Shown: piece by piece, positions 32,553 through 40,517 of the stretch
How the letters are laid out: each line of letters opens with the position of its first letter
Numbering within the stretch: the stretch's first letter is position 1
Assembly (NCBI GenBank): GCA_018240565.1
Contig: JAFEFO010000041.1
Coordinates: 62,001 to 126,000 of the forward strand
DNA from: Pseudomonadota bacterium
GTDB taxonomy: Bacteria > Pseudomonadota > Gammaproteobacteria > Xanthomonadales > Rhodanobacteraceae
Length of the DNA stretch: 64,000 nt
Reading direction: 5' to 3'
Program-made: the position numbers and the translations under genes
The notes under the pieces: generated by a model
Database searches by the model: none
Told to the model about the DNA's origin: nothing
Seen by the model: the letters and a program-made list of their open reading frames with translations, nothing else

Positions 32553-34253
32553 TTAATATCCCGCCGCCTGCCCATCCTTGCGCCCTTCCGACGCACCGAT
32601 GTACACGCCGTTTTTCGCGTCCCATTCGATCGCCTGGTAGCCGCCGTAGGGGCCGTGGGCAAAGCGCACGCTGTGGCCCATTTCCATCAGTCCGCGCACG
32701 GTCGAATAGGAAAATCCGGACTCCAGATCCACCCAGCCGCCGTCGGTCATTTCCGTTTCCTGGCCCTCGGGTGAAGTCGAGCCTTCGTGCTGGATGCGCG
32801 GCGCATCGCCGGCTTCCTGCAGGTTCATGTGGTAATCGACGAGGTTCTGCACGATCTGCACATGGCCTTGCGGCTGCATGTCGCCGCCCATCACGCCGAA
32901 ACTGATCCACGGTTTTCCATCCTTCGTGATGAAGCTCGGGATGATGGTGTGGAAGGGCCGCTTGCCGGGCGCGTAGGTGTTGGCGAAACCATCGCGCAAT
33001 ACGAACAATTCGCCGCGGTCCTGCAGGCCGAAACCCAGGCCCGGCGGCGTCATTCCCGAGCCCATGCCACGGTAGTTGGACTGGATCAGCGACACCATAT
33101 TGCCCCAGCGATCCGCCGTGGTCAGATAGATCGTGTCACCGTGCAGTTTCGGCTCCTGCCCCGGTTCGACCGAGCGCAGTGCACGGTCCGGCGAGATCAA
33201 TTTGCGCCGTTGCGCGGCGTAGTCTTTCGAGATCAGCCATGACACCGGCACCTTGAAGAAATCCGGATCGGCGTAAAAATGCGCGCGGTCCTCATAGGCG
33301 AGTTTCTTCGCCTCGACGAACAGATGCACGTGCTCGGCGCTGTCGAACGGAATTTTCGAGAAGTCGAAGCCTTCCAGAATGTTGAGCATCTGCAACGTCG
33401 CGATGCCCTGTCCATTCGGTGGCAGTTCCCACACATCCACACCGCGGTAATTCGTCGATACCGGCTCGACCCATTCGCCGTGGTGGCTGGCCAGATCCTC
33501 GTAGCTCAGGAACCCGCCCTGCGCCTTGATGTAGTCGGCGATGGTGTGCGCAATCTTGCCCTTGTAGAACGCATCGCGACCGCCGTGGGCTATGGCTTCG
33601 AGCGTGTTGGCAAGGTTCGGATTCTTCCAGATTTCGCCTTCCGCCGGTGCGCGGCCGTTCAAAGTCATCTGTTCGGTGAAGCCGGGAAACTTCGACAGGC
33701 GCGGCACCGAGAGTTTCCAGTAGTAGGCGATGAGCTGCGTCACCGGAAACCCTTCGCGCGCATAGGCGATCGCGGGCGCGAGATCGTCCTTGATCGGCAG
33801 CTTGCCGAAGCGATCGTGCAGCGCAAACCAGCCGTCCACGCAGCCCGGCACGTTGACCGGCAAGGGGCCCAACGGCGGAATCGCCTTGTAATCGTGGTCC
33901 TGGAACCATTTGAGCGTGAGCGATTTCGGCGAACGGCCCGAACCGTTGTAGCCATAGAGTTTTTGCGTCTTCGCATCCCAGACGATGGCGAAGATGTCGC
34001 CGCCGACGCCGTTCGACACCGGCTCCATCAGGCCCAGCGCCGCGTTGGCCGCGATCGCGGCATCCACGGCCGTCCCGCCTTTCTTGAGCACATCCAGTCC
34101 GATCTGCGTGGCCAGCGGCACGCTCGTCGCGACCATGCCGTGCGTGGCCAAGACCGGCGAGCGCGTGGCGAAGGGCAGGCCATTGATGCGGTCGCCGGCG
34201 TGGGCGAGGCAGGTGAACAGTGCGCAGGATGCGGCCAGCAGGATACGATTCAT
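32553..34253 (-). CDS. ggt: Gamma-glutamyltransferase / acylase (Ntn hydrolase)
   Basis: 566 residues. The signal peptide MNRILLAASCALFTCLAHA leads into the GGT fold: M-V-A-T-S-V-P-L-A-T-Q-I-G-x-D-V-L-K-K-G-G-T-A-V-D-A-A, then E-P-x-S-N-G-V-G-G-D. The autoprocessing region contains H-G-D-T-I-Y-L-T-T-A-D (Thr of the small subunit). It should hydrolyse or transfer the gamma-glutamyl group of glutathione or related amides in the periplasm. The mature large/small subunits are expected from self-cleavage near residue 375. ATG 34253 is chosen for the signal peptide; an upstream 14-codon extension has no support. Confidence 0.9.
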   Translation of the reverse strand: MNRILLAASCALFTCLAHAGDRINGLPFATRSPVLATHGMVATSVPLATQIGLDVLKKGGTAVDAAIAANAALGLMEPVSNGVGGDIFAIVWDAKTQKLYGYNGSGRSPKSLTLKWFQDHDYKAIPPLGPLPVNVPGCVDGWFALHDRFGKLPIKDDLAPAIAYAREGFPVTQLIAYYWKLSVPRLSKFPGFTEQMTLNGRAPAEGEIWKNPNLANTLEAIAHGGRDAFYKGKIAHTIADYIKAQGGFLSYEDLASHHGEWVEPVSTNYRGVDVWELPPNGQGIATLQMLNILEGFDFSKIPFDSAEHVHLFVEAKKLAYEDRAHFYADPDFFKVPVSWLISKDYAAQRRKLISPDRALRSVEPGQEPKLHGDTIYLTTADRWGNMVSLIQSNYRGMGSGMTPPGLGFGLQDRGELFVLRDGFANTYAPGKRPFHTIIPSFITKDGKPWISFGVMGGDMQPQGHVQIVQNLVDYHMNLQEAGDAPRIQHEGSTSPEGQETEMTDGGWVDLESGFSYSTVRGLMEMGHSVRFAHGPYGGYQAIEWDAKNGVYIGASEGRKDGQAAGY

Positions 34254-34319
34254 GTGCAAGCCTCCAGACTGTCGCGGCAGCATACAACCAAGCACGATGG
34301 ACGGGATCAGTCACAGCCA

Positions 34320-34619
34320 ATGCTCAAGCGCCTGCGCCAAATCTTCCACGATTTCGTCCGCACCCGCAGCGGCGCGCGTTTTCGCGCGCATCACGCGCGC
34401 ATGCGCCAACGCCCGCACCTGGTTCGCACCCTGTTGGTCGTCAGCGTCGGCGTGACGCTGGTGCTGCTGGGCATCGTGCTGCTCGTGCTGCCCGGGCCGG
34501 GCCTGCTGGTTGGCGCGCTCGGCGCCTTGCTCATCGCCGGCGAATCGCTGGTCGTCGCGCGCCTGCTCGATCGTGCGGACTTGTTCGCCACGCGCCGCTG
34601 GCGGCGCTGGCGCAAATAG
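34320..34619 (+). CDS. PGPGW-type small transmembrane protein
   Basis: 99 residues. A basic N terminus (about 1-35, many Arg) precedes a long hydrophobic hairpin (about 36-75) with the signature V-L-P-G-P-G-L-L-V, then a basic tail. It matches the putative PGPGW/PGPGL two-helix membrane protein family of unknown role. No ribosome site is visible before ATG 34320. It ends four bp before the convergent speE stop. Confidence 0.7.
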   Translation: MLKRLRQIFHDFVRTRSGARFRAHHARMRQRPHLVRTLLVVSVGVTLVLLGIVLLVLPGPGLLVGALGALLIAGESLVVARLLDRADLFATRRWRRWRK

Positions 34620-34623
34620 CGCG

Positions 34624-35481
34624 CTACTCGTCGAACGCGCGCAGCAGGAATTCCGGCATCGCCAGCGCGGCCTTGTGGACTTCGGCGTTGTAGTACTGCG
34701 TGGGGAATTGCTTCATTTCCGCGCCGCGTTCGCGGAAGTCTTCAAGGTCCACGCCCTTGCGCGCGAGCGTGGCGCTCCACCAGCCGGTGGGATAGCACGG
34801 CTGCGGGAAGGTCAGCGTGCGCAGCGCCTGGAAACCCGCGCCCTTCATCGCCTTGCGGATGTCCTTGAGCAGCGGCAGGTGCGCAAGCGGCGATTCGCTT
34901 TGCTGTACCAGAATTCCGCCGTGGCGCAGCGCCTTCAGGCACGAACGGTAGAACGCCTCGTTGAACAGGCCTTCGGCCGGACCGATCGGATCGGTGGAAT
35001 CCACGATCACGATGTCGAGCGATTCCGGCTCGCAGTCGGCCATCCATTTTATGCCGTCGATGAACAGCAGTTGCGCGCGCGGATCGTGGTTCGATTCGCA
35101 CAGTTCGGGGAAATACGTTTCGGCCAGGCGCGTGACGCGCTCGTCGATCTCGACCTGCACGGCGCTTTCCACTTCATCGTGCTTGAGCACTTCGCGCAGC
35201 GTGCCGCAGTCGCCGCCACCGATGATCACGACGCGCCTGGCACGCGGATGCGTGAACATCGCCGGGTGCGACATCATCTCGTGGTAGAAGAAGTTGTCGC
35301 GCGTGGTCACCATCATGCAGCCGTCAATGACCATCAGCTTGCCCCAATCGGTGCTGTCCCAGATCTCGATGGCCTGGAATGGCGTCCTTTCCTCGTGTAG
35401 TTTTTTCGCCACGCGAAAACCAATCGATGAGCCGGAATAAGCGTGCTCTTCGTTGATCCAGAAGGTGTGTTCGTTAGACAT
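34624..35481 (-). CDS. speE: Polyamine aminopropyltransferase (spermidine synthase)
   Basis: 285 residues. It transfers the aminopropyl group of decarboxylated SAM to putrescine. The dcSAM site reads G-G-G-D91-C-G-T, with E-I-D-E, F-I-D-G and the catalytic V-D161-S-T-D164-P-I-G-P. The last part of the first motif is GGGDCG rather than the common GGGDGG. The polyamine gene speA lies 7 kb away in the opposite direction, with the TonB/sulfotransferase cassette in between. No speD is seen in the window. Confidence 0.94.
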   Translation of the reverse strand: MSNEHTFWINEEHAYSGSSIGFRVAKKLHEERTPFQAIEIWDSTDWGKLMVIDGCMMVTTRDNFFYHEMMSHPAMFTHPRARRVVIIGGGDCGTLREVLKHDEVESAVQVEIDERVTRLAETYFPELCESNHDPRAQLLFIDGIKWMADCEPESLDIVIVDSTDPIGPAEGLFNEAFYRSCLKALRHGGILVQQSESPLAHLPLLKDIRKAMKGAGFQALRTLTFPQPCYPTGWWSATLARKGVDLEDFRERGAEMKQFPTQYYNAEVHKAALAMPEFLLRAFDE

Positions 35482-35625
35482 GTTGTGCGTGGCTCGGTGG
35501 GCGGAAAGGGCGCGATTGTAGCGGTCAGCCGGAAGTCGTGAAACAGCATAGTGCAGGATTTCATTTGTTACGCTGGCGTTAAAGGTGATTTCCTGCGAGG
35601 ATATGAATCGGGGAAAGGACCACAG

Positions 35626-35650
35626 GAATCACGGGGCTTGTCCGTGATTC
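35626..35650 (+). promoter_or_regulatory. Stem-loop in the TonB-receptor leader region
   Basis: GAATCACGG (35626-35634) and CCGTGATTC (35642-35650) form a perfect 9-bp inverted repeat with a seven-base loop, 50 bp before the receptor ATG. No T-run follows, so it is not an intrinsic terminator. It could be an operator or an mRNA hairpin. The rest of 35482-35700 shows no gene. Confidence 0.5.
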
Positions 35651-35700
35651 CCGCACGTGAACTATCTGTTGCCATTGCGCCACCACTTTAGGGAGCGATC

Positions 35701-38580
35701 ATGCATACGAAACAGAAATCCTTGTCGCGGGCAGTGCGGTTGGCGCTGTCCATCGGACTTGTGTCGAGTGCGACTATCATCTACGCACAGGACGCGAACC
35801 AGGACAACAAAGCCGCGCCGCCGAAAGAAGCCAAGACCCTTCAGGCCATCGAAGTGACGGGTTCAATGATCCGTCGCGTCGATACCGAAACGGCGAGCCC
35901 GGTGGTCACGCTGAGCCGCGAAGCGTTGATCAACAACGGCAATCCAACTCTCGGCAACATACTGCAGGCCCTGCCGAGCTTCGGCGGCTTCGCCACCAAT
36001 CCGCAGAACAACAGCAACGGCGGCGGCGTCGCCAGCCCCACGCTGGAAGGCGGCGACGGCGCTTCGCGCATCTCGCTGCGCGGACTGGGCGATCAACGCA
36101 CCTTGATGCTGATCGATGGCCATCGCCTGGCCAATGCCGACATCAACATGCTGCCCGCGAACATGATCCAGCAGGTTGACGTGCTCGCCTCCGGCGCCAC
36201 CACAGCCTATGGCTCCGACGCGATCGGCGGCGTTGCGAACTTCATCCTGCGCAAGGATTTCAGCGGACTCGAAGTCAGCGTCAACAGCGGCTATTCCCCG
36301 AACAGCGACTGGTCCCAGTCGAATGAAGGCCGGCAATACATCAAGGATCGATATGGCATTGCCTATCCGCCCGACGGCAATGGCTCGCGCCGCGGCATCG
36401 ACCTGACGGTGGGTACCACGGGCGACCAGGGCAACATCGTCGGCGGCCTTAGTTACAACAAGTACAACCCAATGCTCGCCCCGGCGCGCAAATACTCCGC
36501 CTTTCAGTACTACCTGTACAGCTCGGGTCTGCAAGGACCGGTTGGTTCCTCCAATATCCCGACCGGCAAGATCACCATCCCCAAGACCGATCCGCTGTAC
36601 GCCCAGTTCGGTTGCACGACGCTCACGCGCGGTTCTGGCGATGGCACGTCGATCGGCGACTACCGCTGTCTGGTCTCCAGTGACAAGTTCAACTACGCCG
36701 CATTCAACTACATCCAGACCGAACAGGAGCGAACGAATGTGTTCCTGCTCGGAAATTACAAGCTCACCGATTCGCTGACCTACTACGCCGATTTCTTCTA
36801 CAACCACACCTCATCGGCCGGTCAGGACGCTCCGCCGCTGACCAATACAGATGACGGTTGGAGCGTGCCCGCCAACAACCCGTTCAATCCGTTCGGCGTG
36901 GAGTTCTGTTCCACCACGTTCCCCAGCTGTCCGCAGAATGTCACGACTTACAAGTTGTCCATGCGCCTGACCGGCGCGGGAACGCGCCTGCACACTTTCG
37001 GCTCCGACAACGTCACCTTGATTACCGGCCTGAAGGGAGCGATCGGCAATACTGGTTGGTCCTGGGACTTCGACATCAACTACGGTCGCGCGACCCGCAA
37101 CCAGACGGACTACCACGAACCAAACATCGCCGCCTTCCAGAAGGTCATCGACGATGGTGGAAATCCATTCGATCAGACCACACTGCCAGTTTCCATAACC
37201 AACAACCCGCAGTACAACAAGACGCTTGACAACAAGGAAGCCTCGTTCAACATCTTCGGCGATCTGTTCCAGATGGCCGCCGGCCCTGCGCAGATGTCGG
37301 CCGGTGTACTGTATCGCAAGCAGGCGATGGACTACCGGGTGACCAGCGATGCGATCCTGGACCTGTCAACCATGAGTTGCGCTGTCTCCGCCGAGGCCTG
37401 CGGCTCGCCGGGCAACGGCAGCTTCGACGTGAAGGAGCTGTACGGCGAGGCGCTGTTCCCGCTGCTCGCGGATGCGCCGCTGGCCAAGTCGCTGAACGTC
37501 GATATCGGCGTGCGTTATTCGGACTACGACGTCACCGGCTCCACCACCAACTGGAAGGCCGCGCTCGAATACAAGCCGGTGGAGGATCTGCTGGTGCGAG
37601 GCACCATCACCCAGGTGTTCCGTTCGCCCAACACCGACGAACTGTACGATGGCCCGACGCTCACCAACCCGACCAACACCGATTTCTGCCAGAACCAGAC
37701 GGCGGCCTTCCTCGCCGCGCATACGAACGGCTGCCAATACGTGCCGGTGGGCTATACGCCGTCCGGTGGCGGCGGCCAGATCAACGCCCTGTACGAAGGC
37801 GGCGCGGTGGCGGGCCTGAAGCTCAAGCCCGAACACGGCAAGTCGTTCGACCTGGGATTCGTCTACTCGCCGAGCTGGGCGGAGGGGTTGTCCACCACGC
37901 TCGATTTCTGGCGCATCACGCTCAACGACCTGCTCACGCCGCTGTCGACGCAGACGGTGTTCACGGCCTGCGAACAGGATGATTCCAGCCCCTACTGCGG
38001 TTTGATCCATCGCAATCCGAGCGGTGCCGACAAGGGCGGCATCTATTACGTTGCCACCTCGGAAGTCAACCTGGGCAACCTCAGCACCAGCGGCGTCGAC
38101 TTCAACGTGAACTACGTGTTGCCGGAATTCGCTGTGCCGGGCCGCTTCAAGGTGGGATTTGAAAGCACCTACACGAACACCTACAAGGTGACCATCCCCA
38201 ACGCCTCGAACGCGGACTATGCGGGCACCTATACCTCGCAGTTCGGCAACCTCTCGCGCCTGCGTGCTACGGCGACGTTGAACTGGAAGTACGGCGACTG
38301 GTCGGTGCAGTGGCAGACGCGCTATATCAACAACGTGACCGTGCTCAACGCCTATGTCGATACCGGCACCGGCACCGATCCGAAGCCGTCGATCACCTAC
38401 AATTCGGTCAAGGTGGGCTATACCGTTCCGGCTTGGCACACCTCGTTCGACGTGGGCGTGGACAATCTGTTCAATCGCGCGCCTCCGCTGATCTACAACG
38501 GCATGAACTTCAACGTGGACACGGCAACCTATGACGCCATGGGCCGCTATGTCTGGGCCCGCGCCACGGTGAAGTTCTAA
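35701..38580 (+). CDS. TonB-dependent outer-membrane receptor
   Basis: 959 residues. The signal peptide ends near ATIIYAQ. The plug domain (about 45-170) begins L-Q-A-I-E-V-T-G-S-M-I-R-R and contains S-L-R-G-L-G-D-Q-R-T-L-M-L-I-D-G-H-R and Y-G-S-D-A-I-G-G-V-A-N-F. A 22-strand barrel follows, ending in aromatic-rich strands and a C-terminal Phe (A-R-A-T-V-K-F). The style (Asn/Gly-rich, N-P-x-N-x-D-E-L-Y-D-G motif) matches the large peptide- or oligosaccharide-type TonB receptors of Xanthomonadales and Caulobacter relatives. GGGAG lies seven bases before ATG. A strong terminator follows. The substrate is unknown. The next gene is a TPR-sulfotransferase. Confidence 0.93.
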   Translation: MHTKQKSLSRAVRLALSIGLVSSATIIYAQDANQDNKAAPPKEAKTLQAIEVTGSMIRRVDTETASPVVTLSREALINNGNPTLGNILQALPSFGGFATNPQNNSNGGGVASPTLEGGDGASRISLRGLGDQRTLMLIDGHRLANADINMLPANMIQQVDVLASGATTAYGSDAIGGVANFILRKDFSGLEVSVNSGYSPNSDWSQSNEGRQYIKDRYGIAYPPDGNGSRRGIDLTVGTTGDQGNIVGGLSYNKYNPMLAPARKYSAFQYYLYSSGLQGPVGSSNIPTGKITIPKTDPLYAQFGCTTLTRGSGDGTSIGDYRCLVSSDKFNYAAFNYIQTEQERTNVFLLGNYKLTDSLTYYADFFYNHTSSAGQDAPPLTNTDDGWSVPANNPFNPFGVEFCSTTFPSCPQNVTTYKLSMRLTGAGTRLHTFGSDNVTLITGLKGAIGNTGWSWDFDINYGRATRNQTDYHEPNIAAFQKVIDDGGNPFDQTTLPVSITNNPQYNKTLDNKEASFNIFGDLFQMAAGPAQMSAGVLYRKQAMDYRVTSDAILDLSTMSCAVSAEACGSPGNGSFDVKELYGEALFPLLADAPLAKSLNVDIGVRYSDYDVTGSTTNWKAALEYKPVEDLLVRGTITQVFRSPNTDELYDGPTLTNPTNTDFCQNQTAAFLAAHTNGCQYVPVGYTPSGGGGQINALYEGGAVAGLKLKPEHGKSFDLGFVYSPSWAEGLSTTLDFWRITLNDLLTPLSTQTVFTACEQDDSSPYCGLIHRNPSGADKGGIYYVATSEVNLGNLSTSGVDFNVNYVLPEFAVPGRFKVGFESTYTNTYKVTIPNASNADYAGTYTSQFGNLSRLRATATLNWKYGDWSVQWQTRYINNVTVLNAYVDTGTGTDPKPSITYNSVKVGYTVPAWHTSFDVGVDNLFNRAPPLIYNGMNFNVDTATYDAMGRYVWARATVKF

Positions 38581-38610
38581 ATCGGCGCAGCCTTCCTGGA
38601 AAGCGGACGA

Positions 38611-38638
38611 AAAAGCGGGGGCATGCCCCCGCTTTTTT
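38611..38638. terminator. Intrinsic terminator after the TonB receptor
   Basis: AAGCGGGGGCATGCCCCCGCTT is a perfect palindrome (11-bp arms) with a T-run on the right and an A-run on the left, so it can act in both directions. It lies 16 bp upstream of the sulfotransferase start, so that gene needs its own promoter or read-through. Confidence 0.85.
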
Positions 38639-38654
38639 GTTGCATGATGCAAGA

Positions 38655-40514
38655 ATGGTTTCCCGAACACAGCAACCGGATCCGACCACGGCCCGTATCG
38701 CCGCGGCCTTCCATGCGGGCGACATGGGCCAGGTCGTCGCACTGGCCGGGATGGTGGCGCGCGAGCGCAACGAAACTGTCCTGCTCATGCACGCTCTGGC
38801 CTTGCACGCCTTGCAGCGCAACCACGAAGCTGCCGTCATGCTGCGCCGCCTGGTGCAAGTCAGACCCGGCGTGCCCGAATACTGGAACAACCTAGGCGTC
38901 GTGGCGCGCGAGGATGGTGCCTTCGCCGAAGCCGAGCAGGCCTGCCGCCGCGCCATCCAATTGGCGCCGCACGATGCGCAATTCCACTGCAACCTGGGTC
39001 TGCTGTACGCACAGCAACAACGCTGGCCGGATGCGCGCACCAGCCAGTTTGAAGCGGTGCGCTTGGCGCCGGCCTTCATCGAAGCTCGCCTTCAAGGGGC
39101 GCTGGCCTGCCATATCTGCGGCGACGTACCGGGCGAGGATGCAATGCTGCAAGGCGTCGCGCAGTGGCCGCCGCAGCCGGCGGAACAGGCGTTGATGCTC
39201 GCCGACATCCTGACCGAGCGCGGCGAGGCCACCATGGCGCTCGATGTGCTCGACAAAGCCGTCTTGCCGACGGATGCCGAGGGCACGGCGCGCATGGCAC
39301 AGCGCTTCGCCGCGCAGCGCAGCCGGCTGTTCGAACGCAGCAACCGGCTTGCCGAAGCGCAGGCTGAATTGGCAAGGATTCCGCCGGACGCGTTGCCGGG
39401 CGCGGATTCCGACACGACCGGTGAAATCATGCGGGCGCATGCCCAGTTGCAGGCGCGTCAAGGCGACCATGCCGGCGCCGCCGCGTTGTGGCAGGCGATG
39501 CTCGATCGCGCGCAAACGCCGCAGGCGCGAACCGGCGCCGCGTTCGGCCTCGCCGCCGCGCTCGACAAGCTCGGGCGTGCGAACGAAGCCTTGGCGGCGA
39601 TTCGCGTGGCCCATGCCGCGCAGCTCGAAACCCTGCGCCATATCGCGCCGAGCGTGATCGAAGACGAAAGCCGCTCGCTGCCGATGGCCGCGCGGCGCGT
39701 GACCCACCGCGAGCATGACGCCTGGAGCAGACTGCCGCCGCCACACGCCGGGCAAAGCCCGATCTTTGTCGTCGGCTTCCCGCGCTCGGGCACCACCTTG
39801 CTCGAGCAGATGATCGACGCCCATCCCGATTTCCGCTCGATGGATGAGCGCGCCTTCGTCTACGACCTGATCGAACGCATGGAACAGGCCGGGCAGCCCT
39901 ATCCCGCGGGACTGGCCACCCTCACGGCCGAGGAAGCGCGCATGCTGCGCCAGGTCTACGATGGCCTGGTGGCGCAGGTGGTGCCCGATCTCGGCGCGCG
40001 CAGGCTGGTGGACAAGAATCCGCTCAACATGCTGGCCCTGCCGATGATCCTGCGCCTGTATCCCGAGGCGCGCATCATCCTGTGCCTGCGCCATCCCTGC
40101 GACGTGATCCTGTCCTGCTACATGCTGCCGTTTCGTTCGCCGCCGTTCGCGGCGTTGTGTTCCTCGCTGCCGCGGCTGGCGCGCGGCTACGTGGCGGCGT
40201 TCGAGCAGTGGTTCGCGCACACCGAGGTGTTCGCGCCGCGCGTGCTCGAATGGCGCTACGAATCGGTGGTCGAGCGCTTCGACGAGCACCTGCTGCATCT
40301 CGGCCACTTTCTCGGCATCGCCGACACCGAGCCGCTGAAGCGCTATGCCGAACACGCCAGGAACAAGGGTTACATCAGCACGCCGAGCTATGCGCAGGTC
40401 ACCCAGGGCATCAGCCGCAAGTCGGTCGGTCGCTGGCATGCCTACCGCGAAGCCTTCGAACCCGTATTGCCGATCTTGCAGCCGATGCTCGAACGGCTCG
40501 GCTATGGGGTGTAG
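38655..40514 (+). CDS. TPR-containing sulfotransferase
   Basis: 619 residues. TPR-type helical repeats span about 10-340. The C-terminal sulfotransferase domain has the PAPS 5'-phosphosulfate loop FVVGFPRSGTT (PRSGTT at 376-381), an acceptor-region D-A-H-P-D-F, D-K-N-P-L-N, and the 3'-phosphate-binding R-H-P-C-D-V-I-L-S-C-Y. It should transfer sulfate from PAPS to an acceptor held by the TPR part, possibly a protein. There is no signal peptide, so it is cytoplasmic. ATG 38655 is preferred over the upstream TTG codons lying in the terminator. It ends four bp from the convergent AspH-sulfotransferase gene. Confidence 0.88.
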   Translation: MVSRTQQPDPTTARIAAAFHAGDMGQVVALAGMVARERNETVLLMHALALHALQRNHEAAVMLRRLVQVRPGVPEYWNNLGVVAREDGAFAEAEQACRRAIQLAPHDAQFHCNLGLLYAQQQRWPDARTSQFEAVRLAPAFIEARLQGALACHICGDVPGEDAMLQGVAQWPPQPAEQALMLADILTERGEATMALDVLDKAVLPTDAEGTARMAQRFAAQRSRLFERSNRLAEAQAELARIPPDALPGADSDTTGEIMRAHAQLQARQGDHAGAAALWQAMLDRAQTPQARTGAAFGLAAALDKLGRANEALAAIRVAHAAQLETLRHIAPSVIEDESRSLPMAARRVTHREHDAWSRLPPPHAGQSPIFVVGFPRSGTTLLEQMIDAHPDFRSMDERAFVYDLIERMEQAGQPYPAGLATLTAEEARMLRQVYDGLVAQVVPDLGARRLVDKNPLNMLALPMILRLYPEARIILCLRHPCDVILSCYMLPFRSPPFAALCSSLPRLARGYVAAFEQWFAHTEVFAPRVLEWRYESVVERFDEHLLHLGHFLGIADTEPLKRYAEHARNKGYISTPSYAQVTQGISRKSVGRWHAYREAFEPVLPILQPMLERLGYGV

Positions 40515-40517
40515 GAG

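Noticed and set aside
31452..34253. A ParB/parS system upstream of the ParA gene
   Set aside because: The neighbouring proteins are an exported unknown and a gamma-glutamyltransferase, with no HTH or parS-like repeats.
38892..40439. A 515-codon minus-strand open frame
   Set aside because: Antisense to the TPR-sulfotransferase, with typical shadow composition and no motif.
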